Source: Cystobasidium ongulense (Eukaryota; Basidiomycota; Cystobasidiomycetes; Cystobasidiales; Cystobasidiaceae). From it: a stretch of 64,000 nucleotides of DNA. The stretch lies in NCBI GenBank assembly GCA_022835595.1, contig BQUP01000010.1:78236-142235 (forward strand), given 5' to 3'. The notes under the pieces are model-generated. The model saw only the letters and a program-made list of their open reading frames with translations. It was not told the DNA's origin and searched no databases. The translations under genes and the position numbers were made by a program. Numbering within the stretch: position 1 is the first letter of the stretch; every line of letters begins with the position of its first letter. Positions 13,313 to 25,224 of this stretch are shown piece after piece.

Positions 13313-14839
13313 ATGGACTTTGGTGGGGCTAGCGAGGGCAGGATTCGAGGCGCAAGCATGAGTGCAGCTGCAAACTCTCGTCCGGGCGGAGGGATCACCC
13401 GTCGCAAGAGCTCGAATCTGCTTGCTTCCCTGGGCAGGCAGACCACGGTCAGCGAGCAGCGTGAACGCGAAGCTGGAGCAGCGGCGGCGATGGAAGCGAT
13501 GCCAACAAACGACAACAGCAGCGGCCAGTACACTTCCAGCATGTACAGTACACCGCGAGGACCTTCGGCGTACGCTACCTCGTCGAGCATGTCGGCGAAT
13601 CCGTCTTCAAGCTCGACCGTGGTCGCACCTTCTGGCTCGACCACGCCTACGAACAATAACGGAAGTAGCAGCAGCAATGGGATGCGTGTAGATGGAATCA
13701 ATGCACCGACGTCGCAGAACACACCGTCAAGTCAGAGCAGTTTTGGTGTTGCGCTGGAGAATCTCAGATACATCCTGCAGAAGCGGATAGCGACCTTCAG
13801 CTACCTCAAGCGGGCACACGAAGGAAAGGTGCATTGGTTCAACACGATACTGCTGCAGCGGGAGGAGCTGGAGACAGCATTCGGTCAGGCAAAGATGGCC
13901 AAAAGGTGGGCTGAGCTTGTCGCAATTCCAGCGAGTCCTACTTCAGTGGCTGAATGACACTCTGTGTATACCAGGACCGTTCGCTTCGCCGTTCTAGGCA
14001 TGTCGCTTTCGGTACTTCTCGACATCAGCGCAGCACACGACTTCCTCAGAGGACTGTTGAGCCTGCTGTCAGAGTTCGATACCGTCACAGACGAGAACTT
14101 CAAAGCGCGGACGGTATGTACTGTCAACTGCATGATCACGTGCCAATCGTATACTGAAATATGTATCGTGCATGCTGCAGCGTAATCTATTCAAGGCGGG
14201 AAGCAAGAAACGGCCGTCAGGTGCTACAGACTATCCACTAAGTGTGCAAGAATCAGGGGACCCATCGTACCTCTTTTCACCGAATATCGTGAGTTGACCA
14301 GAACTACAATGATCTTAATCCAACGCTCATACTACGTACAGCCATTCGACCTTGATTACTTTCAAGTTCTCTTCACGCTATGTGACATACTAGCAGAGGT
14401 GTATTCGAAGATACTCTCATTTGTCGGCCCGTCTTCGTCATCGGGCGCGCCCGCCTTCCCCGGTTTCCCGCAGCCACCCTCAAGTACAAGCACACAAGGA
14501 GCAACGCATGTATTCCAGAGCATCTATCCTGCTACTGTTTCTGCCAGTGGTGTCTCTATTAACGCTATACCATCTTCTGACCGGCGGCAAGGAGTGGGAC
14601 TAAGTCCAATGTTACTTGAGGTAGTCATAAAGATTGATACGCGACTGAAGGTACGTGACTTACGTAAATTACTGTCGGATTGAACAGTTACTAAAGTCGT
14701 TCCTTCCCAGAAAATCATCACAATGCTGACCAAGGAACTGGAAGGCGTAGCCCGCACATCAATCAAGGACGAGCTTGTGTACGTTGGTGAGAGTATAACA
14801 AGCTCTGGCGCTTCGTTGGAGGCTCTGTATCAGATTTAA
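13313..14839 (+). CDS. Conserved-looking fungal protein, function not recognised
   Basis: Five exons splice to roughly 400 residues. The start chosen is ATG at 13313 (MDFGGASEGRIRG), because the frame upstream of it reads unlike protein. The first 140 residues are low-complexity Ser/Asn/Gly-rich. A compact, probably folded part follows: LENLRYILQKRIATFSYLKR, then HWFNTILLQREELETAF, VRFAVLGMSLSVLLDISAAH, FDLDYFQVLFTLCDILAEVY and MLLEVVIKIDTRLKKIITM, mostly amphipathic helices. Each intron restores the same helical frame (donors GTGGGC, GTATGT, GTGAGT, GTACGT), which argues for a real gene. The protein ends ASLEALYQI at TAA 14837-14839. I do not recognise the family. The helix pattern and Ser-rich head suggest a scaffold or adaptor, but that is a guess. 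Confidence 0.7.
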
Positions 14840-15256
14840 TCGTGTCGCCGTAGAGTTCACGGGCCGGTATTTGTTCTTTCCATGTCGATGTATCGCTACA
14901 GGGTATTTCAATTGGTCTTTTATAATTACAATCTGTTGTTGTATACCTACCATCATTCCAATACAGAGATATCGCAGCTGGAATTGCTGGACCAGTCCAG
15001 AGCTGAGGTTTGATTGCTGTATAAAGGCAATTGACAGCCTTATTCCAGGTGGTTTGTGGCGAGAAGACTGCCATAGCCCGAGCCGAACAGCCGGCTCTGC
15101 TCTGCTCTTGTCAAATCGGATAATTGCCAGAATAATTGTTGAAGCGTCAAGCCGCGTTAAAGAGGCTCCCACATGATGGAGGTACAGCTCACAAGCTAGC
15201 ATTGGTGGAGGCGCCGCTCCAGCCGACTACAAGTTTTAGAAGATATATCTCCAACA
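14840..15256. other. Intergenic region upstream of GPI1
   Basis: About 417 bases carrying the 3' UTR of the preceding gene and the GPI1 promoter. Minus-strand frames of 100-150 codons overlap it but have no recognisable features. Confidence 0.4.
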
Positions 15257-17602
15257 ATGTCACCAATCGGTACTCCAAAGTATATCTTCTGGCCGAAGAG
15301 TATTCGAGACGCTGGCTTCCTTTACGGATGGGAGTCTGAAGATGGCACATGCTGTGTTGCTGGTGTTCTGGACACAGTCGATGTGAGTGGCTGTCGGCAC
15401 CGCCAAATAAACCCGATACTGGTTCTAACGGACAGTCCCTTTAGTATGGCGAAGCTGTTGAAAGGCTACAAAGAGTATGTCACGGACAACTTCACAAGAA
15501 CTCACCATACCTTGAAGAAGTTAAGGTCCTCGGAAACTGCGAAGTCTTACGTGATGGTGCCGCTGTTGAATCAAGCCAAAGTGGTGCATTGAGTGTTCAG
15601 CTTAACCATGGGGCACCAGAAAGTGAACTGTGAGCCGCAATGCTGACTTCTTTACGCCATATCATTGCTTACCTATCCTTTAGCCCATCCGCGAGATTCA
15701 TCCTTTACGAACCTCCGGATTCTCGCAAATTGCGTTTCTTCTCGCAAAAGCCTCTAGAACTGGGTACAACTTCATACAGTCTCTCAAAACCTGACAACAA
15801 TGACTTCAAGTCCACTCGTGCTGGAAACTACGAGACCAAAGGGGTCTTGCCAGAGCCTCACGATACGGGCCTCGATTTGGAAAAAGTCGTGTCCAGATTG
15901 AATTCGGTCAAAGAGCTTCAAAAGCAAGTCTCCAAAGGGGGAGTCAAGCGTGGTCAAGACAATATAAAGAAGCTCTGCAGTAAAGAGCGTAATTCTTCAA
16001 GACAAGGCTGTCATATGCTACGGTACATCCTATCGATCTGTTTGACTGTTCTGAACTATCCTCTGGCAGGGCACAACAGCCTCAAGGACATTTCAGCAAC
16101 GGGTAAGGGACACATGCTGGCGGTTTTTTGTATCAGGGGGTCGGGTTTGACATTGTGTTCTTTACAAGCGCACCAGCTGGATGTACGCTTGAGGCAGGCT
16201 TACACTGCGCCGACTTCATATCAGGCGATCTATCGCACATCTTCGCCCTCTACACCTAGCAGCAGAGCACAGTATATCAGGTAGATATCACCTCCGTCCT
16301 GAAGCGTAGATACGGCTAAACTGATTCTTGTCTAGTTTTTACAACATGCTTTGGTTAATTGCAAACGATGTCATTATTGGGTCAGCCGTGACCGCATTCT
16401 GCATTGATAACAATGCGGCCATATCTCACAACTTGGCTCAAGCGCTGAAGGTTAGTGTCGCTAGCTGGCTCGTAAAGGCGGAAATTTACTGATATGCGAC
16501 TTTTCGTAGTTCTGGTCCGTGAAAGGGTTGCAAGATACGCTGCTATGGCTCAACGACTGGCCTGGAGGATTGAAGCTGAATTATGAACTGGGAACATTCT
16601 TCTGTGATGCTTTTTTATGGTTCACCGCCGTTTGGGAGGGCAGTGAGTCCAGTCTTTGCCTAATATTGTATAATGCCCCCGCCCAACAATTGTCTCCAGT
16701 CTTTTTAGACCAGTTCCTTCTCCCTAACCTTCCCCTCGTCGTGACACTTGTCGGATTCAGTGCCACAGCTGGAACCACCTTGTTCCTAGCCCTATGCTCG
16801 GATCTCTTATCAATCTCCACTCTTCACCTCTACCTATTTTATAGCATGGCCACAACCGTTTTTAGCTTCCACACAAGCGCTATGGGATCGCTCTTCAACA
16901 TTTTCCGAGGCAAGAAGCGAAACATAATACGTAATCGAATAGAGCCCAGCACCTACACTCTGGACCAACTTCTTATTGGGGCAATTCTCTTCACATTGGC
17001 CGCATTTCTTCTGCCAACGGTCCTAGCTTTCTACTTGGTTTTTGCGGCGGTGAGGATGACGAGCGGTTCTAGCAGAGGAATTTCGCTGATCGCCGTTTGG
17101 TGGTGCTTGAACGCAGAGTCGCTGTGCAATTATCGCATTTCATGCAGGTCTCGAAGCCATCCTGGCGTTCCTCAACCACTTCCCGCTTTTCGCCATGATG
17201 CTGCGAGTAAAAGATTCGGAACGCCTTCCCGGAGGCCTGGCTTTTACTTTGCTGGAGGAGCAGAATGGGCCATACTTGGTGATGAAGGTATGAAATTACA
17301 ATTTGTTTAATAATCACCTGGAGATTGACGCGCCGAGCAGAATAATCCCATTCCAGTATCAGCCATTTTTCACCAGTACTGGGCATTGTGGTCAAGTTTC
17401 AGTCAGCATTACTCGCCAATTTACCTGTTGGGAAAGGTCGTAACAGGTGCGTGCTAAACACACATTAACCCTTTTCAGCAAATTGTTTTGTCTGCATTGC
17501 ATCTAATGCCCTGTTGTCTGCCATTTGTGGCGTATAGGTCGCTACATTAACCCTATTCCTCGCTCGAGACTGACGTTCGTTTCGAGAAATGAAGCTGGTT
17601 GA
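15257..17602 (+). CDS. GPI1: GPI-GlcNAc transferase subunit Gpi1/PIG-Q
   Basis: Membrane subunit of the ER complex that adds GlcNAc to phosphatidylinositol, the first step of GPI-anchor synthesis. About ten exons. The N-terminus YIFWPKSIRDAGFLYGW fits the fungal Gpi1 head. The conserved membrane part is clear: WLIANDVIIGSAV, LNDWPGGLKLNYELG, FCDAFLWFTAVWEG, LYLFYSMATTVFSF, GSLFNIFRGKKRN, STYTLDQLLIGAILFTL, FLNHFPLFAMMLR and RLPGGLAFTL. Several hydrophobic stretches of about 20 residues are membrane helices. The intron near 17050 is best placed with its acceptor before AGT CGC TGT, which joins LVFAAS to RCAIIAFHAGLEAIL. The last exon reads RYINPIPRSRLTF and stops at 17600-17602. The gene sits about 6 kb from PBN1, another GPI-pathway gene, on the other strand. 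Confidence 0.92.
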
Positions 17603-17801
17603 TTATTGAATGATGTTATACATGGCCTTTGAGCAATGGTGTTGTAGCAGTGTGTTTGAAAATCTTGGTATTGTCATTATGGTTGCATAATTGTTGAAGT
17701 TCGATTGTGATGATTACACGACCTTGTAGTCCCGGCGCCCCCCGCAATTGCTATATGTGGGAAAGTCAGTCACATCACATCACTTCTACTCAGCGAGGCA
17801 C

Positions 17802-20800
17802 CTACTTATCAGCCGCCTTCTCCTTCCTTTGCCTTTCGCGCTTCTCTTTCTTCATCTCAGCAGCCTCTTCGTTCAGACGTTCAACTTGCGCTGTACTAGG
17901 GAAGCCCATTTGCCTTCACAGCGAGGAGGCATATCATCAGTTGCGTTGCGTTAGGGAGTCTTTGTCTTATTTACCAGTAGCCAGGTGGAGACTGTGCAGT
18001 TTCCCAGTTTTGGCGGTGTCGAGATACCTCATTGACCATCTCAGCGGCCGCTTTGGCGCGTTCTTCCAAGGGTAAGTTTCGTGTCTTATACTCGTAGTAC
18101 TGAACAGAATAAGATAGTCAGATCATTTCGAGCCGAAATCTCCATGGAACTAACCCCGGTACAGCATGGGCAATTGACGCCGTGAACAGCTTGGCGAGCC
18201 TCCCGTCCTCGGATAGTCTCTTTGTGGGCTACTTCAGAGCGTTCCACTGGACTTGGTTCCGCTTCACTGCGAGCGGCTTGTCTATGATCGATGGTTTCAG
18301 GAACGGATGTGAGAGACGAGGCGAATGAGCTTACACTTGTGCAGCATAAGCACCACGGCCTTTATTCTTTAGGGGATCGGCTTGCATTGTCTTTCTGCGT
18401 TCTTCATGTACTTTCCGCATGAAACGTTGACCTAGGAATTCTTCACTTTCTTCGGAGTTCTCACTCCCTTGATCTCCTGTGTCTTCAACTTTGACCTTCA
18501 CGTCTCTTGTGGCATCATCCGAAAAGCTTGGAGACCTGAGGACCGTTTCTTGAAGAGCCTTTGCTTGCTTCTTGATACTGTGTGACTCTTGGCCTTGTTT
18601 TTCCGTACTCTTCTCGCATTCAGCGTTTTGTCGCTGTACCCAGTTTTGCACCACCACAATCCTTCGACTCGCGGCACTGGCTGTACTATTCGATGATGCC
18701 TTTTTCACCGGCCTCTCCGCTGAGGCATTGCCATCTAACGATTTGCGAGATTTTTTGGAGGGCTTCTCCTCCGACACTGCCTGCGGGGGCGCCTCCCTTT
18801 TGGCGCCCAGAGCCAAACTGGTTTTACGAATGATTGCATTCCCTACAAGTTGTAGATTAGACTCGACTTCAGCATCTGGTATAGCCGCACTCTTTCTGGG
18901 TCTCTTTGCTTTTGGCTGTTTTGGAGGATCTGTAGCAGGTTCGACTGCAGCTGGGCGTGGATGTGAGCCAGGGTCAAGGGGAGATGGTGTCTCCTTCTTC
19001 GGAAGTGAATGATTAATGGAAGTCCGCTGCATGAGGACAGAACCTCGAAGAGGCTTGATGCCTTGGATTGTGGTGTCAGCGAATGTTTGGCAATTGACTT
19101 GGTGAGGTGACGCTGAAGCAATGATGACAGCAGCCGAGGATACTTTCGCCCCACTGAGCGCTCGCTTAGAGGCCGTGAAGCTCGTGACAGACGATGGTGT
19201 ACCGCGGGGACATGCAGTACTCGGCGCACGCCTCTTAGAGCTCATGTTGTGCCAAGCTGTTGGTGTGCCTTTGGGTGTATCCTCAAGCTGAGCTATCCCA
19301 ATAGGCTTGCCTAAGGGAGCCTGACTTGCCTTGATGCTCATTTCACCTTTGCCGGTCACTCGCGCAAGGTATGTCTCGCAAAAGTTTTCGGTGGCCGGCA
19401 CCAGAGTTTCAGCTTTTCGTGTCGACTTGACAAGCGGAGAGGGTCGGCGAGGTCCGATCTTCTCGTCGGTTATTGTCTTCCGTATGGCGTATATGCGCTC
19501 ATCTACCATTTGCGAAGGCGCATAACTTGGCAATCGCTCTTTCGCAACGGGATCGCCGTCTAGGTGTTCATCTTCTCCGCTTGAGGCGCGCGACTCATCC
19601 TCAGCAGGAGCCTCTCCCTTCTGACCTAAAGTGTCCAATGAAACGATTCCCACACAAAACGTTGGGGCCTTGTCTGCCTGATTTGTCGGTGATATCACTT
19701 CTTTGCAACCATCACGATTGCTCTTAACAGTACTGGTGGTGGGAACCGCACAAGTGACGGGAGTAGTATCACCAGTCATACTACTCTGTCCTACTTCGAT
19801 GTCTCGAACCTGACGTGCGTCAACTAGGGCCGGCTGTTGATGTTCGGTTTGTGATACAGGTGACGACGAGGCTTCCGTAGCTTCATCATCCGAATCTTCA
19901 CTCGCTCTGATGCGAGAAACGATGTCGCGTTTGACCAATGCGCCTGAATTTGCAGCTACCTGTAGGGGCGGACTAGATTCGAAATTCGAGGAGGCAAGAC
20001 TGCGACGCGAGCGAGACTCGAAAGGTTTCCAAATCTTCTCTTCCTCAATTGGTGCAAAACTTGTACCGGAGAAAGCGCTGAGACGAGGTACCTTTGCTCT
20101 TCTTATGGGCACGGACTCCTCGAGTACATCCTGGTCTGGGGGGACTTTTGATTGAAGATCTTGTGGGAGTGGATAAAGATAGGGAACACCGCTGTTCCTC
20201 GCGAGTTCTTGCTGAGAGACCGCAGCAACTCCTGTACCGCCCTGACTTGGACTCGCTTTGAACGGGAAACCGCACGAGTCTGCTGTGCCAGGTTGGTAGC
20301 TCCCAAATTCGATTTCGGTAGGAACGGATTCCACTGCACTTCCAGCAAATTCACCCTCTTCTGACCAGAAAGATGGGTCCTCAACAGTGCTCGGCTGACT
20401 GAGATTTGTGGGTGGGCGTTGCACTTCGTCTTGACCGAGCTGCGCACCCACAGCCGCAGCAGGGGCAATAGCGGGACCGACAAGTTCTCTGCCGTCCAGT
20501 ACCCACTTTGTCGGGGATTTGTCCTTCGCGCATGGGATAGGCTCGTATTCAGCGTAAATACGCTGTAACACCTGCATATCATTGTCATGTTCCGATTTCT
20601 CGAAAGCTTCAAGTTCTGCGAACACCGAATCTTCTGGTCCTTGAATATCCATTTCGAAGAATTCCAGTACGAATTCAGGGTACCACCCAACATAGTACTG
20701 TAACATATCAAAGAAAAGGTCATCTCTACAACTCTCTCTGTGCACATATCCTTGGTTTGTTGAATTGGTATCCATGTTGCCTTCCAAGAAGTAGTACTCC

Positions 20801-22061
20801 TCGGCGCGTCTTTCTCGTTCAACGATAAGCTCCTTGTATTCTTGCTTTCGGAGCTGGGAGGACTTGACTGCACTTGGAGCGACTGGCGTTGCCTTGATAG
20901 CCTTGATGGCGGCAGGACAAGAAGTACTTGATATCGGCTGAGCGGCTTGTGTCGATACTGTGAAAGGACTCTCACTTCGTGTGAGCCCGACGGTTGCCTT
21001 TTTTGAGATAGAGGTCGGTAATGAAGTCGTCGGAGCAGTAAATAAGAAACGTCCGTCTTCTTGTTCACCGTCTGAACGGTTGCTGTATTGTCTGCCCTTT
21101 CGTGGGCTTGGTGACCTCGGCTCTCCACTTGCCTGTATCTCAGCTTCGCTCGCCGTTCTCCGTGCATAAGAATGCTTCATCGTAGGTGTAGACAGGGAAG
21201 TTGGTCCTGTAGACTGTTTTGTAGAGGTGAAAACAACGGCCGTACCAGAGACAGCCGATGCAGCAGGTCGATCCGACTGAACATGATCATTTCTGACTTT
21301 TTTCAAGTCTTCATCCTGTTTCTTGAGTAGGGCATCTGCTTTTCTAAGTTCAAGCTGGAAATCAGGTCTCGAAGCAGTAGCCGTTTTAACCACATTCTTA
21401 AAATGTCTCCATTTATCACGATCTTGATTTCGTTCTCGAAGTATCTCCTCTTGTGCTTCATATAGAGCTTGATATTTGTGTTCTACACGTTTCAATACCT
21501 TTTTGACTGCTTTTAATTCTGCTTCTAGACGATTTGGCGAGGTCAGATGTCGTGGCGAAACATGGTGAGAAATGGAAGTATGTGTTTTGTTACTTGGTGA
21601 GGTGAAGACGTCGCGGAAGGAGATATCAGAAGTAGCTTGGGATGATTTGGAGGGAGGGCCATGCTGCTTGTTCGGCGTCACGGCTCCTAGCACTGGTCGA
21701 GCGGGGCTTCAGATGGGGTGTAAGTGACCCTCATGAACGATAAGGCACTTGTAGCAAATGACATACCTCTTCGGCACTTGGTATGGAGACTGCTTCTGAC
21801 GCAGTTGCTCCAGCAGATCTTGCTTCTCTTGGTGCCATTTCAGTCTCTCCTGCTCGAGCTTGCTGCTGAGCTGCTGTTCTCGAGCTGTGTGGAAAGACAA
21901 GTCACTTAGCCGCGAGTACAATCATGACATGCTGATAGGATCCACCCACTCTTAGCCTCTTTCTCCAGCGTCTTGATGCTCTTGACCAGCACTTCAAAGC
22001 CGCTTGTGTCGTTGTCTTCGCTGTTTGCACGCCCGCCACGGTCAATCTCGTCGACCTCCAT
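17802..22061 (-). CDS. CTP1: CtIP/Ctp1/Sae2-type DNA end-resection cofactor, unusually long
   Basis: Cofactor of the Mre11-Rad50-Nbs1 nuclease that starts 5' resection at double-strand breaks. Start ATG is at 22059-22061 (MEVDEIDRGG). Exons 1-3 hold a coiled-coil head (LSSKLEQERLKWHQEKQ, then EAELKAVKKVLKRVEHKYQ). One giant exon (about 18331-21690) of mostly disordered Ser/Pro/acidic sequence follows. Three short exons code the family's C-terminal domain: CPCC (the CxxC pair), LPLEERAKAAAEMV, the RHR motif in NEVSRHRQNWE, and SPPGYWQMGFPST, which parallels the CtIP ending FW-VGFPST. The stop is at 17802-17804, after a basic EKRERQRKEK tail. The total is about 1,300 residues, well above human CtIP (897) and the yeast forms (about 300). 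Assignment rests on the C-terminal motifs and coiled coil; the middle is not alignable by eye. Confidence 0.85.
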
Positions 22062-22337
22062 CGTAGAGACTGGCCGGAAGACACAGGCTGCGTAAGGGAG
22101 TGGTAGTGTATGCTAGGACATGGTCATGGTGTGGTCTTCTCGTAATACCAGCGTGCAAGCGAGATGGTGCACAGCAGACCTTTGACTCTTTCTTCATTCT
22201 CTTCCTTCTTCACGTGTTCTTGCTCTCGCCAGTATCAACAAGGCAAGCAGACCGTCTTTACTACGCGACAACGCGAGTGAGCGCGAACAGCAGGCTACTC
22301 AGCACTACAAGACCATCCTGAACACGCAAGATCAATC
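22062..22337. promoter_or_regulatory. Divergent promoter region CTP1/Rho GTPase
   Basis: The 276 bases between two divergent start codons must contain both promoters. No individual site can be named. Confidence 0.45.
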
Positions 22338-23308
22338 ATGGCAGCGCGCGCAGTGGGGAGTGCGGCCCGCCTCGACGCTGGAGGTTACAGCAACAGCCAG
22401 CAACAAGGGTACCTCGACACTCCGACGCAGTCCTCGTCCGGCTCTGGGTCTGCAGCGACTACAGCAGACTCTGCTACCTACTATGATCCATACAATCCAG
22501 ATAGCGGCATGAGCAGAAACGTCCGCCGTCCTGACTGCCAGAGGAAGCTCGTCGTCGTGGGCGATGGAGGTTGCGGCAAGACCTGCTTGTTGATTGTCTA
22601 CTCGGAGAACCGCTTTCCAGAGGTGGGTAGTGAATGGCAAGGGTGTACATGCTGTTGCTAGTAGTAAATACTGACATTCTGCTGCGTCTGTACCTTCGTC
22701 ACATGCCAGTCCTACATCCCGACGGTCTTCGAAAACTACCAGACGATGGTCACCTATGAAAACAAGGTCATCGAACTAGCGCTATGGGACACAGCTGGAC
22801 AGGAAGACTATGACAGGCTCAGACCTCTATCATACCCTGAATCAAATGTACTCCTCATCTGCTTTGCCATCGACTATCCTACAAGTCTGGCGAATGTCGA
22901 AGACAAAGTGAGTGCAGTGACGCCACCGGGCAATGGCAATGACTGAAGACGGCACGCGAATCTGACCATTAATTCCATCCTACAATTCACTTCTTCCTGA
23001 ATCCTCCGCAGTGGTATCCTGAAGTCTCTCACTTCTGCCCGTCAGTTCCCATCATTCTAGTCGGCACAAAAACAGACCTACGTGCAGATCAACGAACGCG
23101 TGATCTACTAGCAGCACAAGGAACACGTCCAATTTCAGCAGAGCAAGGATCAGCAGTAGCCAAGAAGATTGGTGCAAGTCGTTATATGGAATGTAGTGCA
23201 AAAGAAGGTCTAGGAGTTAGAGAGGTCTTTGATGCTGCTCTGAAAGAAGCAATGAGAGGGAGAATGATGGAAAAGATAAAGAGAAAGACAAATTGCAAGA
23301 TCCTTTAA
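22338..23308 (+). CDS. Rho-family small GTPase, Rho4-like
   Basis: Membrane-anchored switch GTPase of the Rho family that controls polarity and septum or wall building. Three exons encode about 260 residues. After a 75-residue Ser/Gln/Tyr-rich head come G1 GDGGCGKT, the effector loop [11 protein letters not shown]3 [18 protein letters not shown], the Rho-type [15 protein letters not shown]4 TKTD, G5 ECSAKEG, and the prenylation box CKIL (Leu end, geranylgeranyl type). The long head and HFCP segment are closest to fungal Rho4, but Rho1 or a lineage-specific Rho is possible. Introns follow FPE and EDK, keeping the frame. Catalytic Gln (AGQE) is present. The gene lies in the same window as a RhoGEF and a RhoGAP-fold gene. 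Confidence 0.88.
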
Positions 23309-23894
23309 TGTATTGCTTGAACTTTGGTCTTGATTGAGAAGATCGCGCCTTCGTCATTACCGCTGTCATCCTCCCTCCCGACATGGTTTCGCGCGCAACA
23401 CGCTTTCCTAGCGGAGCAGCGTACCACCCTTCATACACGCATTCATCCTTCTTTTCGTTCTTCAGTTATTTCTATTCGTGACAGCAGTCAGTAGCAGAGG
23501 TCTAAGATCTTGCTCTGCGAGAGCAGACGTAGTGTTAATGTAGCAAAGACAAACCTTTTTCTTCCCGCTTGATTTATTTCTCCCGCCCTGTGCAATACAT
23601 GAATGCCGCTCCTTTTCGAAGCCAATTGATAAACCTATTAGCGTCTTTTAACGGGCAAGAGGTGCATGAAATTATCGCTTTAGCATAGCATTTCAAGGAC
23701 AATAGCTCATCGAATTGTTCCTCCTCTAAGGCGAGCGCGAAAGCAGATTGACATTACTACCAGTACAGGAACATCACTAATTTTGAGTGTATTCTACTTC
23801 TAGACTTGTTGACTGCTGTCCTCCTCAATCTGAATTTCGTCAATTCCTCTCTGGCTCGGCGAAGCTGGCAGGTGTAGAATCGCAGGCAGTCGTC
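23309..23894. other. Convergent intergenic region Rho GTPase/PBN1
   Basis: About 586 bases between two stop codons on opposite strands. It holds two 3' UTRs with T-rich stretches. No gene, RNA or repeat was recognised. Confidence 0.4.
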
Positions 23895-24948
23895 TCAGGT
23901 AGCTTTTTTCTCCTTTTCTTCTGTTTCGACCAGGACTTTCTCCTCAGTCTCCTTTCTTCTCATGCTTCTCGCCTTGTCAATTCCTTTCTTTGCTAGCAGC
24001 ATAAACGCCAACCATGCGATAGCTACATTGACCAAAGTGACCATTTTCAAATCACCTAATACACCAGCGGGAACGGTGACGGTGGATCTTCCAGGTTGCA
24101 ATACTGAATTTGAGCTTGAAGCAAGAGGTAGAAGGTAATGATATGGATGTGTCGTAGAGGGATGCGCTGGTGAAAAGGTTGGAAGCGAAGAGCGAAGTTC
24201 TTGTGGCAATTGACTTATGCAGGAGGACGAGTCGTCCATCAGCTTGTAAGGCGAGGAAGCTGGAATCGCAAAAGCCACAATGTCAGACTTGGATATCACG
24301 CGACTGATAGTAAGTAGACTTGATGAATGACGCACCTTCGCTAGCTTCGGCCTGTTCAGTCTCGCATGCCCAGAACACGCATGGCCAGTCGATGGTGACA
24401 TTCACGGCGTCTTGTCTATCTTCGGGGAGTGGATTCTTAATGTACCATCTTCCTCCATAGCCCTGTCTGCCGTCCTTGCTGAGATATCTCGAGAGCACGG
24501 GTTCCTGATAGCGGACATGGAGAGGGAGGTCGACGCTGACATCCACGGCAGGTACTTCGTAGCCAGGCGGTAGAGTAGCTGGGTTTGATGAGCTTGCACT
24601 AGGTATAGATATCAATGCATACGCTTGCTTCTGTGAATCCACCTGCGAGACCGGCGCCTCGAGGTCGAGCTGGCCACCGAGATAGAGCTCCGCTTGAATC
24701 GACTTTCCCTTGCCTTTATGCTCTCCACCACTGCCATGGTCATCCGAGGAACGCTGAGAATACACTAAATGTCCTTCAGAGTGCAGTTGCCTTATCTGAT
24801 ACTGGTCTAAGATGAGGTCGCTGTTCAACGCGTATAGCAGATGCAGCGAACAGCTCGCCCCGAGCGGTTGAAGTCGCGATATCTCGGTTGACAGGACAGG
24901 ATGAAAGCCAGAAAGCAGCGATACATTGGAATGATGTGCTGGAGCCAT
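23895..24948 (-). CDS. PBN1: GPI mannosyltransferase I stabilising subunit (PIG-X/Pbn1)
   Basis: ER membrane partner of the first GPI mannosyltransferase (PIG-M/Gpi14). Two exons give about 320 residues. The PIG-X signature is VDVSVDLPLHVRYQEPV near 24500, followed by YIKNPLP and DWPCVFWACETE. Near the C-terminus one hydrophobic helix (LVNVAIAWLAFMLLA) is followed by a Lys/Arg/Glu-rich cytosolic tail ending EKEKKAT. The single intron (about 24262-24340) has a GTGCGT donor and joins EASEG to ASSPYKL in frame. The long N-terminal luminal part and single C-terminal anchor match the family. Start taken at the ATG 24946-24948, as no earlier in-frame ATG is evident. Related in pathway to GPI1 about 6 kb away. 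Confidence 0.85.
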
Positions 24949-25224
24949 TTATAGGCGGATGTTGTTGTGGTGTCTACCGTCTAAGTGGATCAATGCAGAG
25001 CAGTGTAGATGCAGTCACTAGCCGTGAAACCGACGACATTGCAATTGCAGTCTACATGCAAATCGAACGTTTAGATTAGAGCATAATGTGATAAATAATC
25101 AAAGAGCAACGGCCTCATTCACGATTGTGTTAACGGGCAAGCTTACGACGGGCACAACGGAGCAAGATTCGTAAAAGTGGCAAGGCTAGAAAATGAAATT
25201 CTACTCGGACAGGGGCTGGAATAG

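Noticed and set aside
18572-19012. 146-codon plus-strand frame, Ala/Phe/Leu-rich
   Set aside because: Antisense shadow of the Ctp1 exon.
20103-21167. 354-codon frame on the same strand inside the Ctp1 giant exon
   Set aside because: It is a shifted-frame shadow of a long, biased coding exon; the main frame continues through and joins the conserved C-terminal domain.
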